Shown in pieces: positions 1 through 7,788 of a stretch of 64,000 nt of DNA. The notes below the pieces were generated by a model. The model was not told the DNA's origin. It saw only the letters and a program-made list of their open reading frames with translations, and did not search any database. Positions within the stretch are counted from its first letter, which is position 1, and every line of letters starts with the position of its first letter. The position numbers and the translations under genes were made by a program. Where the stretch lies: assembly GCF_017908035.1 (NCBI RefSeq), contig NZ_JAEQMU010000002.1:558001-622000 (forward strand), read 5' to 3'. Origin of the DNA: Sphingobacterium tabacisoli. Its GTDB lineage: Bacteria; Bacteroidota; Bacteroidia; Sphingobacteriales; Sphingobacteriaceae.

Positions 1-98
1 TATCTACAGATAGCCTACGGGTCTCAAGACATCGTCTACGTAAAAAACTGGATATCCCTCAAAGCGATAATCTAGCGACCTATATACAGTCTGTTTAG
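1..98 (+). CDS. C-terminal fragment of an HTH transcriptional regulator (partial)
   Basis: The frame starting at base 3 is open to a TAG at 96–98. It reads about 31 residues containing VSRHRLRKKLDIPQSDNLA. This resembles the end of the LuxR/GerE-like helix-turn-helix found at the C terminus of many Bacteroidota TPR-type regulators, in which a recognition-helix segment VxxxRxRLRKKL is followed by a short NLxxxI tail. The gene begins left of the window, so its length, sensor domain and target cannot be seen. It ends about 215 bases before the phytate operon and could regulate it, but only proximity suggests that. Confidence 0.45.
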   Translation, partial: STDSLRVSRHRLRKKLDIPQSDNLATYIQSV

Positions 99-314
99 GG
101 TGTTAATGGTTCGTTGATCTAGGCTTAACATAGAGATAATGGAGATTTGTTTTTGCTTAAGTTGTTGATTTGTAGCTTTTTTTATTTTGTTGTTAACGCT
201 TTGATTATCGTGTGGGTATTGTTGTTGCTTTAATGTAACGCTCAAAAAGAGCTAATCTATTTGGAAGCTTCCATCTTTGTGAGGTCATAAAACAAATAAG
301 AATTGACTAAAGCT
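99..314 (+). other. Intergenic region upstream of the TonB receptor operon
   Basis: This AT-rich stretch separates the regulator fragment from the TonB-dependent receptor. It must hold the promoter of the phytate operon. I searched by eye for a TAnnTTTG −7 element and found only near misses, such as the TATTTG around 260. No convincing terminator hairpin or palindrome is visible. Confidence 0.4.
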
Positions 315-3098
315 ATGAATAGAATTTTAAGCATGCTATTTTTCGTTTTTTGCTGCGTACAATTGTCTTACGCAACAAAGATCAAAGGAAAGGTACTGGA
401 CCAACAGACAGGTGAGGCCGTGCCGGGAGCAAGTATCACTTTACTCCATAGCGGTAAGACCGCATTGACGGGGTTGGATGGATCCTTCGAGATCAAGGGA
501 CTATCTGCAGGAGCGGAAAACATTCGGATCTCTTTTGTCTCTTATGAGACTATTCAAAAAAGTATTCAGGTAGAAAAGGAAGGAACACCCGAGTTTGTAT
601 TCTATCTGCAGGGTAGCAATCAGCGGTTGATGGAAGTTACGATCAAAGGGAGCCGTAAAGCGGGAGCTGATGATCCCAGTGCCCGTCGTATGGAACGTAA
701 CGCATCTCAGATTATGAATGTGGTTTCTTCTAGAGCTATCGAGATTTCGCCCGACCTTACAGTAGCAAATGTGATGCAACGGGTGTCTGGGGTCTCCATC
801 GAGCGTAGCAGCAATGGAGAAGGGCAGTACGCTCTGATCCGGGGGATGGATAAGCGCTATAACACGACGTTAGTGAATGGAGTGAAGATGCCGAGTCCGG
901 ACAATAAGTACCGCTATGTCCCCTTAGATCTATTTCCATCAGATATGTTAGAACGCTTGGAGGTTTATAAATCTTTGACACCCAATATGGAAGCGGATGC
1001 CATAGGTGGAGTGGTCAATATGGTCATGAAGACGGCTCCTGCAAAGCGAAAGATCGATGCCAATTTTGCACTGGGGTATAACCAACAGTTTTTTGACCGA
1101 GACTTTGGAGGGTTTGATGCCTCTGCTATTAAAGGGAAATCGCCTTATGAACGGAATGGAAAAGACTATAACGCTACACAGTCTGATTTTTCCAAAGGTA
1201 CATTGGATTATACGTACAAGCATCCTATTCCTGATATGGTGGGGAATATTACTTTTGGAGAGCGCTTTTTGGATCAAAAGCTAGGACTTATCATTGGGGC
1301 CAGCTATCAAAATATGCACCGAGGTAGTAATAGCGAGTTTTACAATTCCGCAGTGACGGGTACTGATGCTTTTGCAGTGATTACAAACAAGGTAGACCGG
1401 ATCTATTCAGAGCAGTTGCAGCGATTGGGCTTGCATGGTAAACTCGACTACCAATTCAACCAGGCCCACAAGATTAGTTTTTATAATATGTTTGTCAATC
1501 TGGAAAACCAACAGCTACGCGAGGGCGTGACGACGACCTACAATTCAGAATATAAGCCCCAGCAGGGCAATGCAGAATTGGTGTTTACAACACGTAGCAG
1601 ATTGACTAAACAGCAGATCTATAACGGGACACTGCAAGGGGACCACAACTTTGTAGATGATCGTTTGAAATTACGCTGGTCTGCGGTGTATTCATCGGCA
1701 CGTAATGAGGTACCTCAGAATACGCTGATCAGTCTGAATGGCTTGGAGGAAAACTTTGTACAAAGGCGCACTTCCTTAGTAAACACCGCACCGGTCACTT
1801 ACCGCTGGGAACGAAATACCGATGAGGATTTTGCAGGATACTGGGATTTAGCGTACCGACTGGATAGCGGTGATGGAAAGCTGGAGCTTTCTACAGGAGG
1901 GTTGTATCGAGACAAACGTCGGAGCAGCTTTTATAATAACTATACATTATCGCCATCTGCAGCAGATGCACATGGTATATATGGAGTAGATTTTGAACGC
2001 TACACAGATTTAAATCTAGTGGTCAGAAATCCAAATGGCGCCGTAAGTAATCCCCTGACATACGATGCCAGTGAAAAATTGGCTGCGGTATATGGTATGT
2101 TTAACTATCAGAATGAGCAGTTTCAAGCCATCGGAGGGATACGTATGGAACACACCAACCAGGGATATGATCTCTTGTTTACTGCGGGAGAGAAGTCTCC
2201 GACAGGTAAGCAGGTGTATGTGGACTGGTTGCCTAGTTTGACCTTGAAATATCATCTGACGAAGAAATCACAGCTGCACGCGGCATATTATCGTGCATTG
2301 AATCGTCCTGGATTTTACGAGGTAGTGCCATCCAAAGTGGTCAATGAAGAGTTTCAGGAAAGAGGAAATCCGGATATCAAGCGCGCCCTAGCCGACAATT
2401 TCGATTTACGGTATGAGTTATTCCCCGAAGCATCAGAGCAGCTTATGGTAGGTGTTTTTTATAAAAGTATACAGAATCCTATTGAATATACATTCCAGGC
2501 AGATGCTATCCGTGGGCAAGACATCTACTACAGTCCCGGTAATTTTGGGAATGCCAAAAACTATGGATTGGAGGTAGATTTTATAAAGTATTTCAGTCGC
2601 TTTGGGGTGAAAGCCAATTATACTTATACGCATTCAGCAATCACTACGCCAAAGACTGCAAGACGTATTAACAGTCAGACGGGAGATATTGAAGCTTACT
2701 TTGTAGATCAGAAAAGACCTCTTTATGGACAGTCCGCACATATCGCTAATGTGGCTCTCTTGTTTAAAGATGCCAAGAGTGGAATCGATGCCCAACTGGC
2801 TATGGCGTATACAGGGCCGCGGATACATACGGTGTCCCAATTCTTGGACAACGACCTATGGCAAAAAGGATTTGCCAATATGGATGCATCAGCCGAAAAG
2901 CAGTTTCGCCATGGATGGGCTGTATTTGCAAAAGCTAATAATCTATTGAATACACCGATGAAGCTATTTATCAAGGGCACAAACCCAGAGAATGATAAGA
3001 TAGCAGAAGATTTAGTAAGCAATGGGCAGACCCTCATCCGTAAGGATTTATATGGACAGAATTATTTGATTGGCGTACGTTATAAGTTTAATAAATAA
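315..3098 (+). CDS. TonB-dependent outer membrane receptor, phytate operon
   Basis: This is an outer membrane active transporter powered by TonB. The ATG at 315 gives MNRILSMLFFVFCCVQLSYA, a clean signal peptide; an in-frame TTG at 303 is a less likely start. The mature protein begins with a carboxypeptidase-regulatory-like beta-sandwich (about residues 20–105: KIKGKVLDQQTGEAVPGASI). A plug domain follows with QRVSGVSIERSSNGEGQYAL and IRGMDKRYNTTLVNGVKMP, typical of the large single-component TonB receptor family (TIGR01782-like) rather than SusC. The C-terminal barrel ends in an aromatic strand (YLIGVRYKFNK). No STN domain is present. It lies eight bases upstream of a lipoprotein gene and just ahead of a phytase, so phytate or its phosphorylated inositol products are the inferred ligand. 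Confidence 0.85.
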   Translation: MNRILSMLFFVFCCVQLSYATKIKGKVLDQQTGEAVPGASITLLHSGKTALTGLDGSFEIKGLSAGAENIRISFVSYETIQKSIQVEKEGTPEFVFYLQGSNQRLMEVTIKGSRKAGADDPSARRMERNASQIMNVVSSRAIEISPDLTVANVMQRVSGVSIERSSNGEGQYALIRGMDKRYNTTLVNGVKMPSPDNKYRYVPLDLFPSDMLERLEVYKSLTPNMEADAIGGVVNMVMKTAPAKRKIDANFALGYNQQFFDRDFGGFDASAIKGKSPYERNGKDYNATQSDFSKGTLDYTYKHPIPDMVGNITFGERFLDQKLGLIIGASYQNMHRGSNSEFYNSAVTGTDAFAVITNKVDRIYSEQLQRLGLHGKLDYQFNQAHKISFYNMFVNLENQQLREGVTTTYNSEYKPQQGNAELVFTTRSRLTKQQIYNGTLQGDHNFVDDRLKLRWSAVYSSARNEVPQNTLISLNGLEENFVQRRTSLVNTAPVTYRWERNTDEDFAGYWDLAYRLDSGDGKLELSTGGLYRDKRRSSFYNNYTLSPSAADAHGIYGVDFERYTDLNLVVRNPNGAVSNPLTYDASEKLAAVYGMFNYQNEQFQAIGGIRMEHTNQGYDLLFTAGEKSPTGKQVYVDWLPSLTLKYHLTKKSQLHAAYYRALNRPGFYEVVPSKVVNEEFQERGNPDIKRALADNFDLRYELFPEASEQLMVGVFYKSIQNPIEYTFQADAIRGQDIYYSPGNFGNAKNYGLEVDFIKYFSRFGVKANYTYTHSAITTPKTARRINSQTGDIEAYFVDQKRPLYGQSAHIANVALLFKDAKSGIDAQLAMAYTGPRIHTVSQFLDNDLWQKGFANMDASAEKQFRHGWAVFAKANNLLNTPMKLFIKGTNPENDKIAEDLVSNGQTLIRKDLYGQNYLIGVRYKFNK

Positions 3099-3106
3099 GA
3101 AATTGT

Positions 3107-4363
3107 ATGAAAAAGAATCTTTCAATCATAATCGCTGTGATAGCCCTGTTTACGGCTTGCGAAAAAGCGAATATCAATGTGGATACTTCGGGACAGGAAG
3201 AGTCGGCTATAGGGGAAGTATCTGGTGTGTGGACCAAAGGAAGTGTACATCATATAAAAGGAGATATTATTATTCCGGAGGGAAAATCGTTGACCATTGA
3301 AGAAGGCGTGACGGTGATTCTGGATACGCTTAAGAAACCCGAAATCGTAGTATTAGGTGACCTCTATGCATTGGGTACAGCAGAAAGTCCGGTCCTATTT
3401 ACTATTGAGGAGTCTGCAAGGACAGAACAGAACAAATTTGGAGCCCTTTGGGGTGGAATTCTAGCGGCGCCGACATGTGGGGAGCTGGTACTGGATCACA
3501 CGATCTTGGAGTATGGTGGAGCGATGACTTCCGATATTTCGACTTCGGTCAAGTTGGGGCTTTACAAGAATAAAGCTGGAGAGGGGTTGCCTGGGCTTTG
3601 GTTTTCAAATGTCAATGGAAAGCTGATTGTACAGAACAGTATATTTCGTCATTTTCAGGAAGACTGTACCTATATCGAAGGTGGTAAAATCATTTTTGCA
3701 AACAACACCTTCCACACAAATGGGGTAACCGGTGGAGAGGCGATGAACTTTAAGTCTGGCTGTCTTGCAGATGTAGCTTATAATCTGGTGTATAGTGTGA
3801 ATACGAATGCATTAAAGCTTTCAAATGCTGGGGACCGCACACCACAGGCTTATATCATCGCTTACAACAATACATTGGTCAATACCGGTTGGAGGAGACC
3901 TACAGCCAAGGGCGGTTCTGTGTGGCTGGAAGCTTCGGTACGCGCCGATCTATACAATAATATTTTTGCCAATACACGCTTTGGTATTAAGCGGGATCCT
4001 AAAAAACTAGAAGATGCGCGTTCTAAAATCAGTCACAACTGGTACTATGGCTACGATCAGGCAACGGTAGATCAATTTCAACCCGGCAAAAATGATGTTG
4101 TCGGCGGTACGGAAGAGACGCTAGGGAACAAAGCAGGGGATAATGATCCTAAGTTTGTGAATTATCCATTGAATACGGCGATGACTAATAGTACGTTGGC
4201 AAGGGATTGGGATTTTAGATTACAGGGCAACTCGCCAGCGCTAAAAGCAGGGACGACGGATTTCATCCGGCATTTTGCGAAAGGTCTCACACTGGCTAAT
4301 GGATTGACCTATACGTCTCCTGCACCGGCAAACTATGCGGGTGCTTTGGGAACTAAGAATTAA
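3107..4363 (+). CDS. Surface or periplasmic beta-helix lipoprotein
   Basis: The 418-residue product starts MKKNLSIIIAVIALFTACEK, a lipoprotein signal peptide with lipobox TAC and the acylated Cys at position 18. The body alternates short beta-strands with Asn- and Gly-rich turns (for example ILAAPTCGELVLDHTILEYG and AYNNTLVNTGW). This fits a right-handed parallel beta-helix of the pectate-lyase-like fold. No catalytic residues of a known lyase or hydrolase stand out. It lies eight bases after the TonB receptor and 38 bases before the phytase, so it probably belongs to the same transcript. A role in binding or presenting phytate at the cell surface is an inference. Confidence 0.6.
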   Translation: MKKNLSIIIAVIALFTACEKANINVDTSGQEESAIGEVSGVWTKGSVHHIKGDIIIPEGKSLTIEEGVTVILDTLKKPEIVVLGDLYALGTAESPVLFTIEESARTEQNKFGALWGGILAAPTCGELVLDHTILEYGGAMTSDISTSVKLGLYKNKAGEGLPGLWFSNVNGKLIVQNSIFRHFQEDCTYIEGGKIIFANNTFHTNGVTGGEAMNFKSGCLADVAYNLVYSVNTNALKLSNAGDRTPQAYIIAYNNTLVNTGWRRPTAKGGSVWLEASVRADLYNNIFANTRFGIKRDPKKLEDARSKISHNWYYGYDQATVDQFQPGKNDVVGGTEETLGNKAGDNDPKFVNYPLNTAMTNSTLARDWDFRLQGNSPALKAGTTDFIRHFAKGLTLANGLTYTSPAPANYAGALGTKN

Positions 4364-4401
4364 TACGGACTGATCGATAAACTTAATATAATTACACATC
4401 A

Positions 4402-5472
4402 ATGAATAATAGATATATATGGACAGCGCTTGTCGGTGCAGTAAGCTTGGGTGCCTGTCAGCAAAAGAATACAACGAATACTGAGGAGATAAAACCCGTG
4501 ATCATTACCGAAGCTGTACAATATGATAGCGATGACCCCGCAATATGGATCAATCGCGTAGATCCAAGCCAAAGTCTGGTGATTGGTACCGACAAGGATC
4601 AGAATGGAGGGTTATATGTTTTTAATCTGGATGGAAAGATTGTAAAGGAGAAAGTCGTACATGGCTTACAGCGTCCTAATAATGTAGATGTTGCTTATGG
4701 GCTGGTACTCGGTGGAAAAGCAACTGATATTGCAGTGACGACGGAACGCTTTACGCACAAGCTACGGGTATTCTCCTTACCGGATATGAAGCCTGTCGAC
4801 AATGGAGGATTGGATATGTTTGTTGGCGAGACAGGTGTAGACCATCGGGATTTGATGGGGATAGCTCTGTATACAAGTCCATCGGGTAAAATCTATGCTA
4901 TCGTGGGACGTAAGAATGGCCCCAAAGAAGGATACCTGTGGCAGTATGAGCTTACGGATGATGGTAAAGGGCAGGTACAAGCCACCTTTGTTCGTAAGTT
5001 TGGAGATTACTCTGGTGAAAAGGAAATTGAGGCCATCGCCGTGGATAATAAACTAGGCTATATTTACTATTCTGATGAGCAGGTCGGTATCAAACAGTAC
5101 TATGCAGATCCTGAAAAAGGAAATGAACAACTGGCTTTGTTTGCTACAGAAGGATTTGCCGAAGACCATGAAGGTATCTCTATCTATGAAACAACGGACA
5201 GTACAGGTTATATCTTGGTTTCAGATCAAGGAGCCAATCGTTTTCAGATTTTTAAAAGAGAAGGCAAACCCGGACAGCCTTTCGTACATGAATATGCTAA
5301 GACAGTACCTGTCGCAGCACGTCAGAGTGATGGTTCGGAAGTCGTCAATATACCATTGAACAAGACTTTTCAGCATGGGCTTTTTGTAGCCATGAGCGAT
5401 GATAAGACATTTCATTTTTATAGATGGGAGGATATTGCCGGTAAAGATTTAGATATCAGAAAGTCGAATTGA
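4402..5472 (+). CDS. Beta-propeller phytase (3-phytase), lipoprotein
   Basis: This 356-residue protein hydrolyses phytate (inositol hexakisphosphate) stepwise to release phosphate. It starts with a lipoprotein signal (lipobox GAC, Cys19). The mature part opens with DSDDPAIWINRVDPSQSLVI (residues 42–61), then GTDKDQNGGLYVFNLDGK, the hallmark start of the calcium-dependent beta-propeller phytase family (PF02333). Later blades include a GxxRPNNVDVAY-like segment (GLQRPNNVDVAYG), KEIEAIAVD and FAEDHEGISIY, where acidic residues bind calcium in characterised members. Length is normal for the family. It is the last gene of the operon with the TonB receptor and beta-helix lipoprotein and is followed by a hairpin. 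Phosphate-starvation control is expected but no Pho-type box was found. Confidence 0.85.
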   Translation: MNNRYIWTALVGAVSLGACQQKNTTNTEEIKPVIITEAVQYDSDDPAIWINRVDPSQSLVIGTDKDQNGGLYVFNLDGKIVKEKVVHGLQRPNNVDVAYGLVLGGKATDIAVTTERFTHKLRVFSLPDMKPVDNGGLDMFVGETGVDHRDLMGIALYTSPSGKIYAIVGRKNGPKEGYLWQYELTDDGKGQVQATFVRKFGDYSGEKEIEAIAVDNKLGYIYYSDEQVGIKQYYADPEKGNEQLALFATEGFAEDHEGISIYETTDSTGYILVSDQGANRFQIFKREGKPGQPFVHEYAKTVPVAARQSDGSEVVNIPLNKTFQHGLFVAMSDDKTFHFYRWEDIAGKDLDIRKSN

Positions 5473-5551
5473 TTTGAAAAAAAACACACCTTTTAATGGA
5501 AAGCAGAGCAGGTTGATAAAGTGTTGATTTGCTGTGCGCTTTAAAGAATTG

Positions 5552-5579
5552 ACTGAGTATAGGTTGATCCTTACTCAGT
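5552..5579 (+). terminator. Terminator of the phytase operon
   Basis: Arms ACTGAGTA (5552–5559) and TACTCAGT (5572–5579) are perfectly complementary. They extend inward through AGG/CCT after a one-base bulge, leaving the loop TTGAT. The hairpin is followed on the + strand by TAATTTTATTTT. It lies 80 bases after the phytase stop. It also covers the stop codon of the minus-strand remnant, so it may be shared by both directions. Confidence 0.6.
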
Positions 5580-5723
5580 TAATTTTATTTTAAGTATTTG
5601 AGGAGATTCTTCATAAACTATACCTTGCTCAGGTACTACATTTTTCTCACGTTCAATCTCTACGGCCAGTTCTTCCCCCGATGGCATTTCCAGCAGGTAT
5701 CGGAACTGCTCATCCGGCCCTGT
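5571..5723 (-). pseudogene. C-terminal gene remnant (family shared with 22573–22683)
   Basis: On the minus strand 50 codons are open from 5723 to a TAA at 5571–5573. They include FRYLLEMPSGEELAVEIERE then KNVVPEQGIVYEESPQILKI. There is no start codon in a suitable place and an in-frame TGA lies just upstream (5724–5726), so only the C-terminal part survives. The segment YLLEMPSGEEL…IER…KNVV.E.G..Y aligns with a second remnant near 22.6 kb. I do not recognise the parent family. Confidence 0.45.
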
Positions 5724-5787
5724 TCAGTAATAAAATAAATACAAGACTTTTACACACAATTTTACTTTCTAGGAGTTATTAATAGAG

Positions 5788-5808
5788 ACAGGTGTCCTGT
5801 TAGATTTG
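5788..5808 (+). promoter_or_regulatory. Promoter with adjoining palindrome for the lactonase operon
   Basis: TAGATTTG at 5801–5808 fits the Bacteroidota −7 consensus TAnnTTTG, 25 bases upstream of the lactonase ATG. Directly against its 5' edge lies the perfect palindrome ACAGG-TGT-CCTGT (5788–5800). That places a dyad in the promoter spacer, a position where a repressor would block sigma factor binding. No −33 TTTG is evident. The repressor is not identifiable in the neighbourhood. Confidence 0.5.
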
Positions 5809-5833
5809 TTTAATAAAGCTTTAAAATATAATT

Positions 5834-6628
5834 ATGGCAAATGAAATCAGATTGTACATGTTTCAGACGGGCGTTCTGAAATGTAAGGAAAACAATATCA
5901 AAATGAATGCATCGCTCGATCCTTATGAAATTCCGGTTCCCTGGTATTTGATCACGCATCCAAAAGGAAATATTATTATTGATGGAGGTAATGCCGTACA
6001 ATGTGCTACCGATCCCGTAGGACATTGGGGAGATATCACACAGGTGTATTGGCCGGTTATGAAAGAATCTGAAGGATGCTTGAATACGATTAAAGCGTTA
6101 GGCATCGACCCTTCAAGTATTAAATATGTCATCCAGTCTCATTTGCACCTTGATCACACCGGGGCTGTCGGAAATTTCCCCAATGCAACCCATATTGTTC
6201 AGCGCAGAGAATACGAGTACGCTTTTACGCCGGACTGGTTTGCTGCAGGTGGTTATATCCGTAAAGATTTTGACAGACCGGGGCTGAAATGGCAATTTTT
6301 GGAACTTGACTATAACGATTCTTACGATGTATATGGAGATGGGGTGATCTGTATTATCCCAACGCCAGGGCATTCACCGGGCCATTGTAGTTTTATGATT
6401 ACACTTCCCGATTCTGGTTCCATCATCTTAGCGGTAGATGCCGCCTATACTACAGATCATTGGGATGAAAAAGCATTGCCCGGATTTTTAGCATCAACTG
6501 TTGATTCGGTACGTTCCGTAAAGAAACTGCACGAGTACGCAGACAAGTATGATGCACTTGTGGTTACTGGACATGATCCGGTGAAATGGAGCGAATTCAA
6601 AAAAGGTCCTCAAGAGTTTTACCGTTAA
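5834..6628 (+). CDS. Metallo-beta-lactamase-fold lactonase (AHL / gamma-butyrolactone lactonase family)
   Basis: This 264-residue cytoplasmic hydrolase opens lactone rings using two metal ions. The signature H103-L-H105-L-D107-H108 is present, with further ligands H180 (PTPGH), D202 (AVDAAY) and H247 (TGHDP). Tyr205 sits three residues after D202, matching the catalytic tyrosine of AiiA/AttM-type N-acyl-homoserine lactonases. The N terminus (YMFQTGVLKCK and VPWYLITHPKGNIIIDGG) is also typical of the AttM/AiiB/BlcC group. It is the first gene of an operon with an alcohol dehydrogenase (nine bases downstream) and a succinate-semialdehyde dehydrogenase. This matches the Agrobacterium blcABC arrangement, where BlcC hydrolyses gamma-butyrolactone. 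The physiological substrate could be gamma-butyrolactone, another small lactone or an acyl-homoserine lactone. Confidence 0.85.
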   Translation: MANEIRLYMFQTGVLKCKENNIKMNASLDPYEIPVPWYLITHPKGNIIIDGGNAVQCATDPVGHWGDITQVYWPVMKESEGCLNTIKALGIDPSSIKYVIQSHLHLDHTGAVGNFPNATHIVQRREYEYAFTPDWFAAGGYIRKDFDRPGLKWQFLELDYNDSYDVYGDGVICIIPTPGHSPGHCSFMITLPDSGSIILAVDAAYTTDHWDEKALPGFLASTVDSVRSVKKLHEYADKYDALVVTGHDPVKWSEFKKGPQEFYR

Positions 6629-6637
6629 AATTCGATT

Positions 6638-7777
6638 ATGATGAAAACAAAAGCAGCAGTCCTTCATCAGGTCGGAGGGCATAAGAGACCATATTCCGAT
6701 TCAAAACCTTTAAAAATAGAAGAAATAGAAATCGGAAAGCCAGGTAAAGAAGAAGTAGTCGTACAGATCAAAGCAGCAGGACTGTGCCATTCCGATCTAT
6801 CCGTGATCGATGGGAATCGCCCTCGCCCTATGCCTATGGTTTTGGGGCATGAGGCTGCCGGGATTATTGTCGAGTTGGGGGAAGATGTGAAGGGGTTCGA
6901 AGTGGGCGATCACGTCGTTTTTGCCTTCTTGCCCTCGTGTGGCCATTGCGAATACTGTATGTCTGGCAGAGCCGCACTTTGTAATCCCGGAGCAAAGGCA
7001 AATAATGAAGGGGTCCTGCTCAATGGCGACATTAAAATAAAGAACCAAAATGGAGAACCTTATCACCATCATCTCGGCGTCTCCGGGTTTGCGGGATATG
7101 CTATCGCCTCCATTTATTCGCTGGTGAAAATTGATAAATCCTATCCTTTTGAAATAGCTGCCCTTTTTGGCTGTGCGGTGATGACTGGAGTTGGCGCAGT
7201 AGTCCATACAGCTCAGGTTCATGTGGGCGAGTCTGTTTTAGTAGTTGGCCTGGGAGGTGTTGGATTATCGGCTATTCTAGGTGCAAAGGCAGCAGGAGCT
7301 TCCAAGATCATTGCAGCAGATGTCAGCCCTTCAAAACTCGATATGGCCAAAGCGTTTGGCGCTACTCATACCCTCAATTCTGGGAAGGAAAGAGCACTGG
7401 AGGAGCTGAAGCAGGAGATGACGACAAGCGGTGTCGATAAATCGGTCGAGTTTGCCGGAGCTATGTCTGCTTTGGACTTTGCCTTCAATGCAACCAAAAA
7501 AGGAGGAGTCACTGTGACAGGGGCATTACCCCATCCAGATGCCCGTTTGAGTCTGAATCCTTTGACTTTGGTCGGCCAGGAAAAATCTTTGAAAGGCTGT
7601 TATCTTGGTAGCTGTGTGCCCTCTATCGATATTCCTAATTTTTTGGAGCTCTACAGAAATGGCAATCTGCCCGTTGATAAATTGATCACACATCGCCTAA
7701 AACTAGAAGATATAAACGAAGGTTTTGAACGACTGGCCAGTGGAGAAGCGATCCGGCAAGTTATTATTTTTGATTAA
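6638..7777 (+). CDS. Zinc-dependent alcohol dehydrogenase (candidate 4-hydroxybutyrate dehydrogenase)
   Basis: This 379-residue medium-chain dehydrogenase oxidises an alcohol to an aldehyde with NAD(P). Catalytic zinc ligands are visible as C50 (GLCHSD), H71-E72 (VLGHEAAG) and C179 (FGCAV). The structural zinc cysteines are C101, C104, C107 and C115. The Rossmann motif GLGGVG lies at 204–209 with an acidic residue (AADVS, D228) at the second strand, favouring NAD. The length and the long segment after the structural zinc recall class III-like and aryl-alcohol members. It starts nine bases after the lactonase and ends 11 bases before an aldehyde dehydrogenase. Context suggests oxidation of the hydroxy acid released by the lactonase (4-hydroxybutyrate to succinate semialdehyde). 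In Agrobacterium this step is done by an unrelated iron-type dehydrogenase. Confidence 0.8.
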   Translation: MMKTKAAVLHQVGGHKRPYSDSKPLKIEEIEIGKPGKEEVVVQIKAAGLCHSDLSVIDGNRPRPMPMVLGHEAAGIIVELGEDVKGFEVGDHVVFAFLPSCGHCEYCMSGRAALCNPGAKANNEGVLLNGDIKIKNQNGEPYHHHLGVSGFAGYAIASIYSLVKIDKSYPFEIAALFGCAVMTGVGAVVHTAQVHVGESVLVVGLGGVGLSAILGAKAAGASKIIAADVSPSKLDMAKAFGATHTLNSGKERALEELKQEMTTSGVDKSVEFAGAMSALDFAFNATKKGGVTVTGALPHPDARLSLNPLTLVGQEKSLKGCYLGSCVPSIDIPNFLELYRNGNLPVDKLITHRLKLEDINEGFERLASGEAIRQVIIFD

Positions 7778-7788
7778 ATTCACCCCCA

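Noticed and set aside
6797..7222. 141-codon minus-strand frame inside the alcohol dehydrogenase
   Set aside because: Antisense shadow of a clear zinc alcohol dehydrogenase; no signal or domain.
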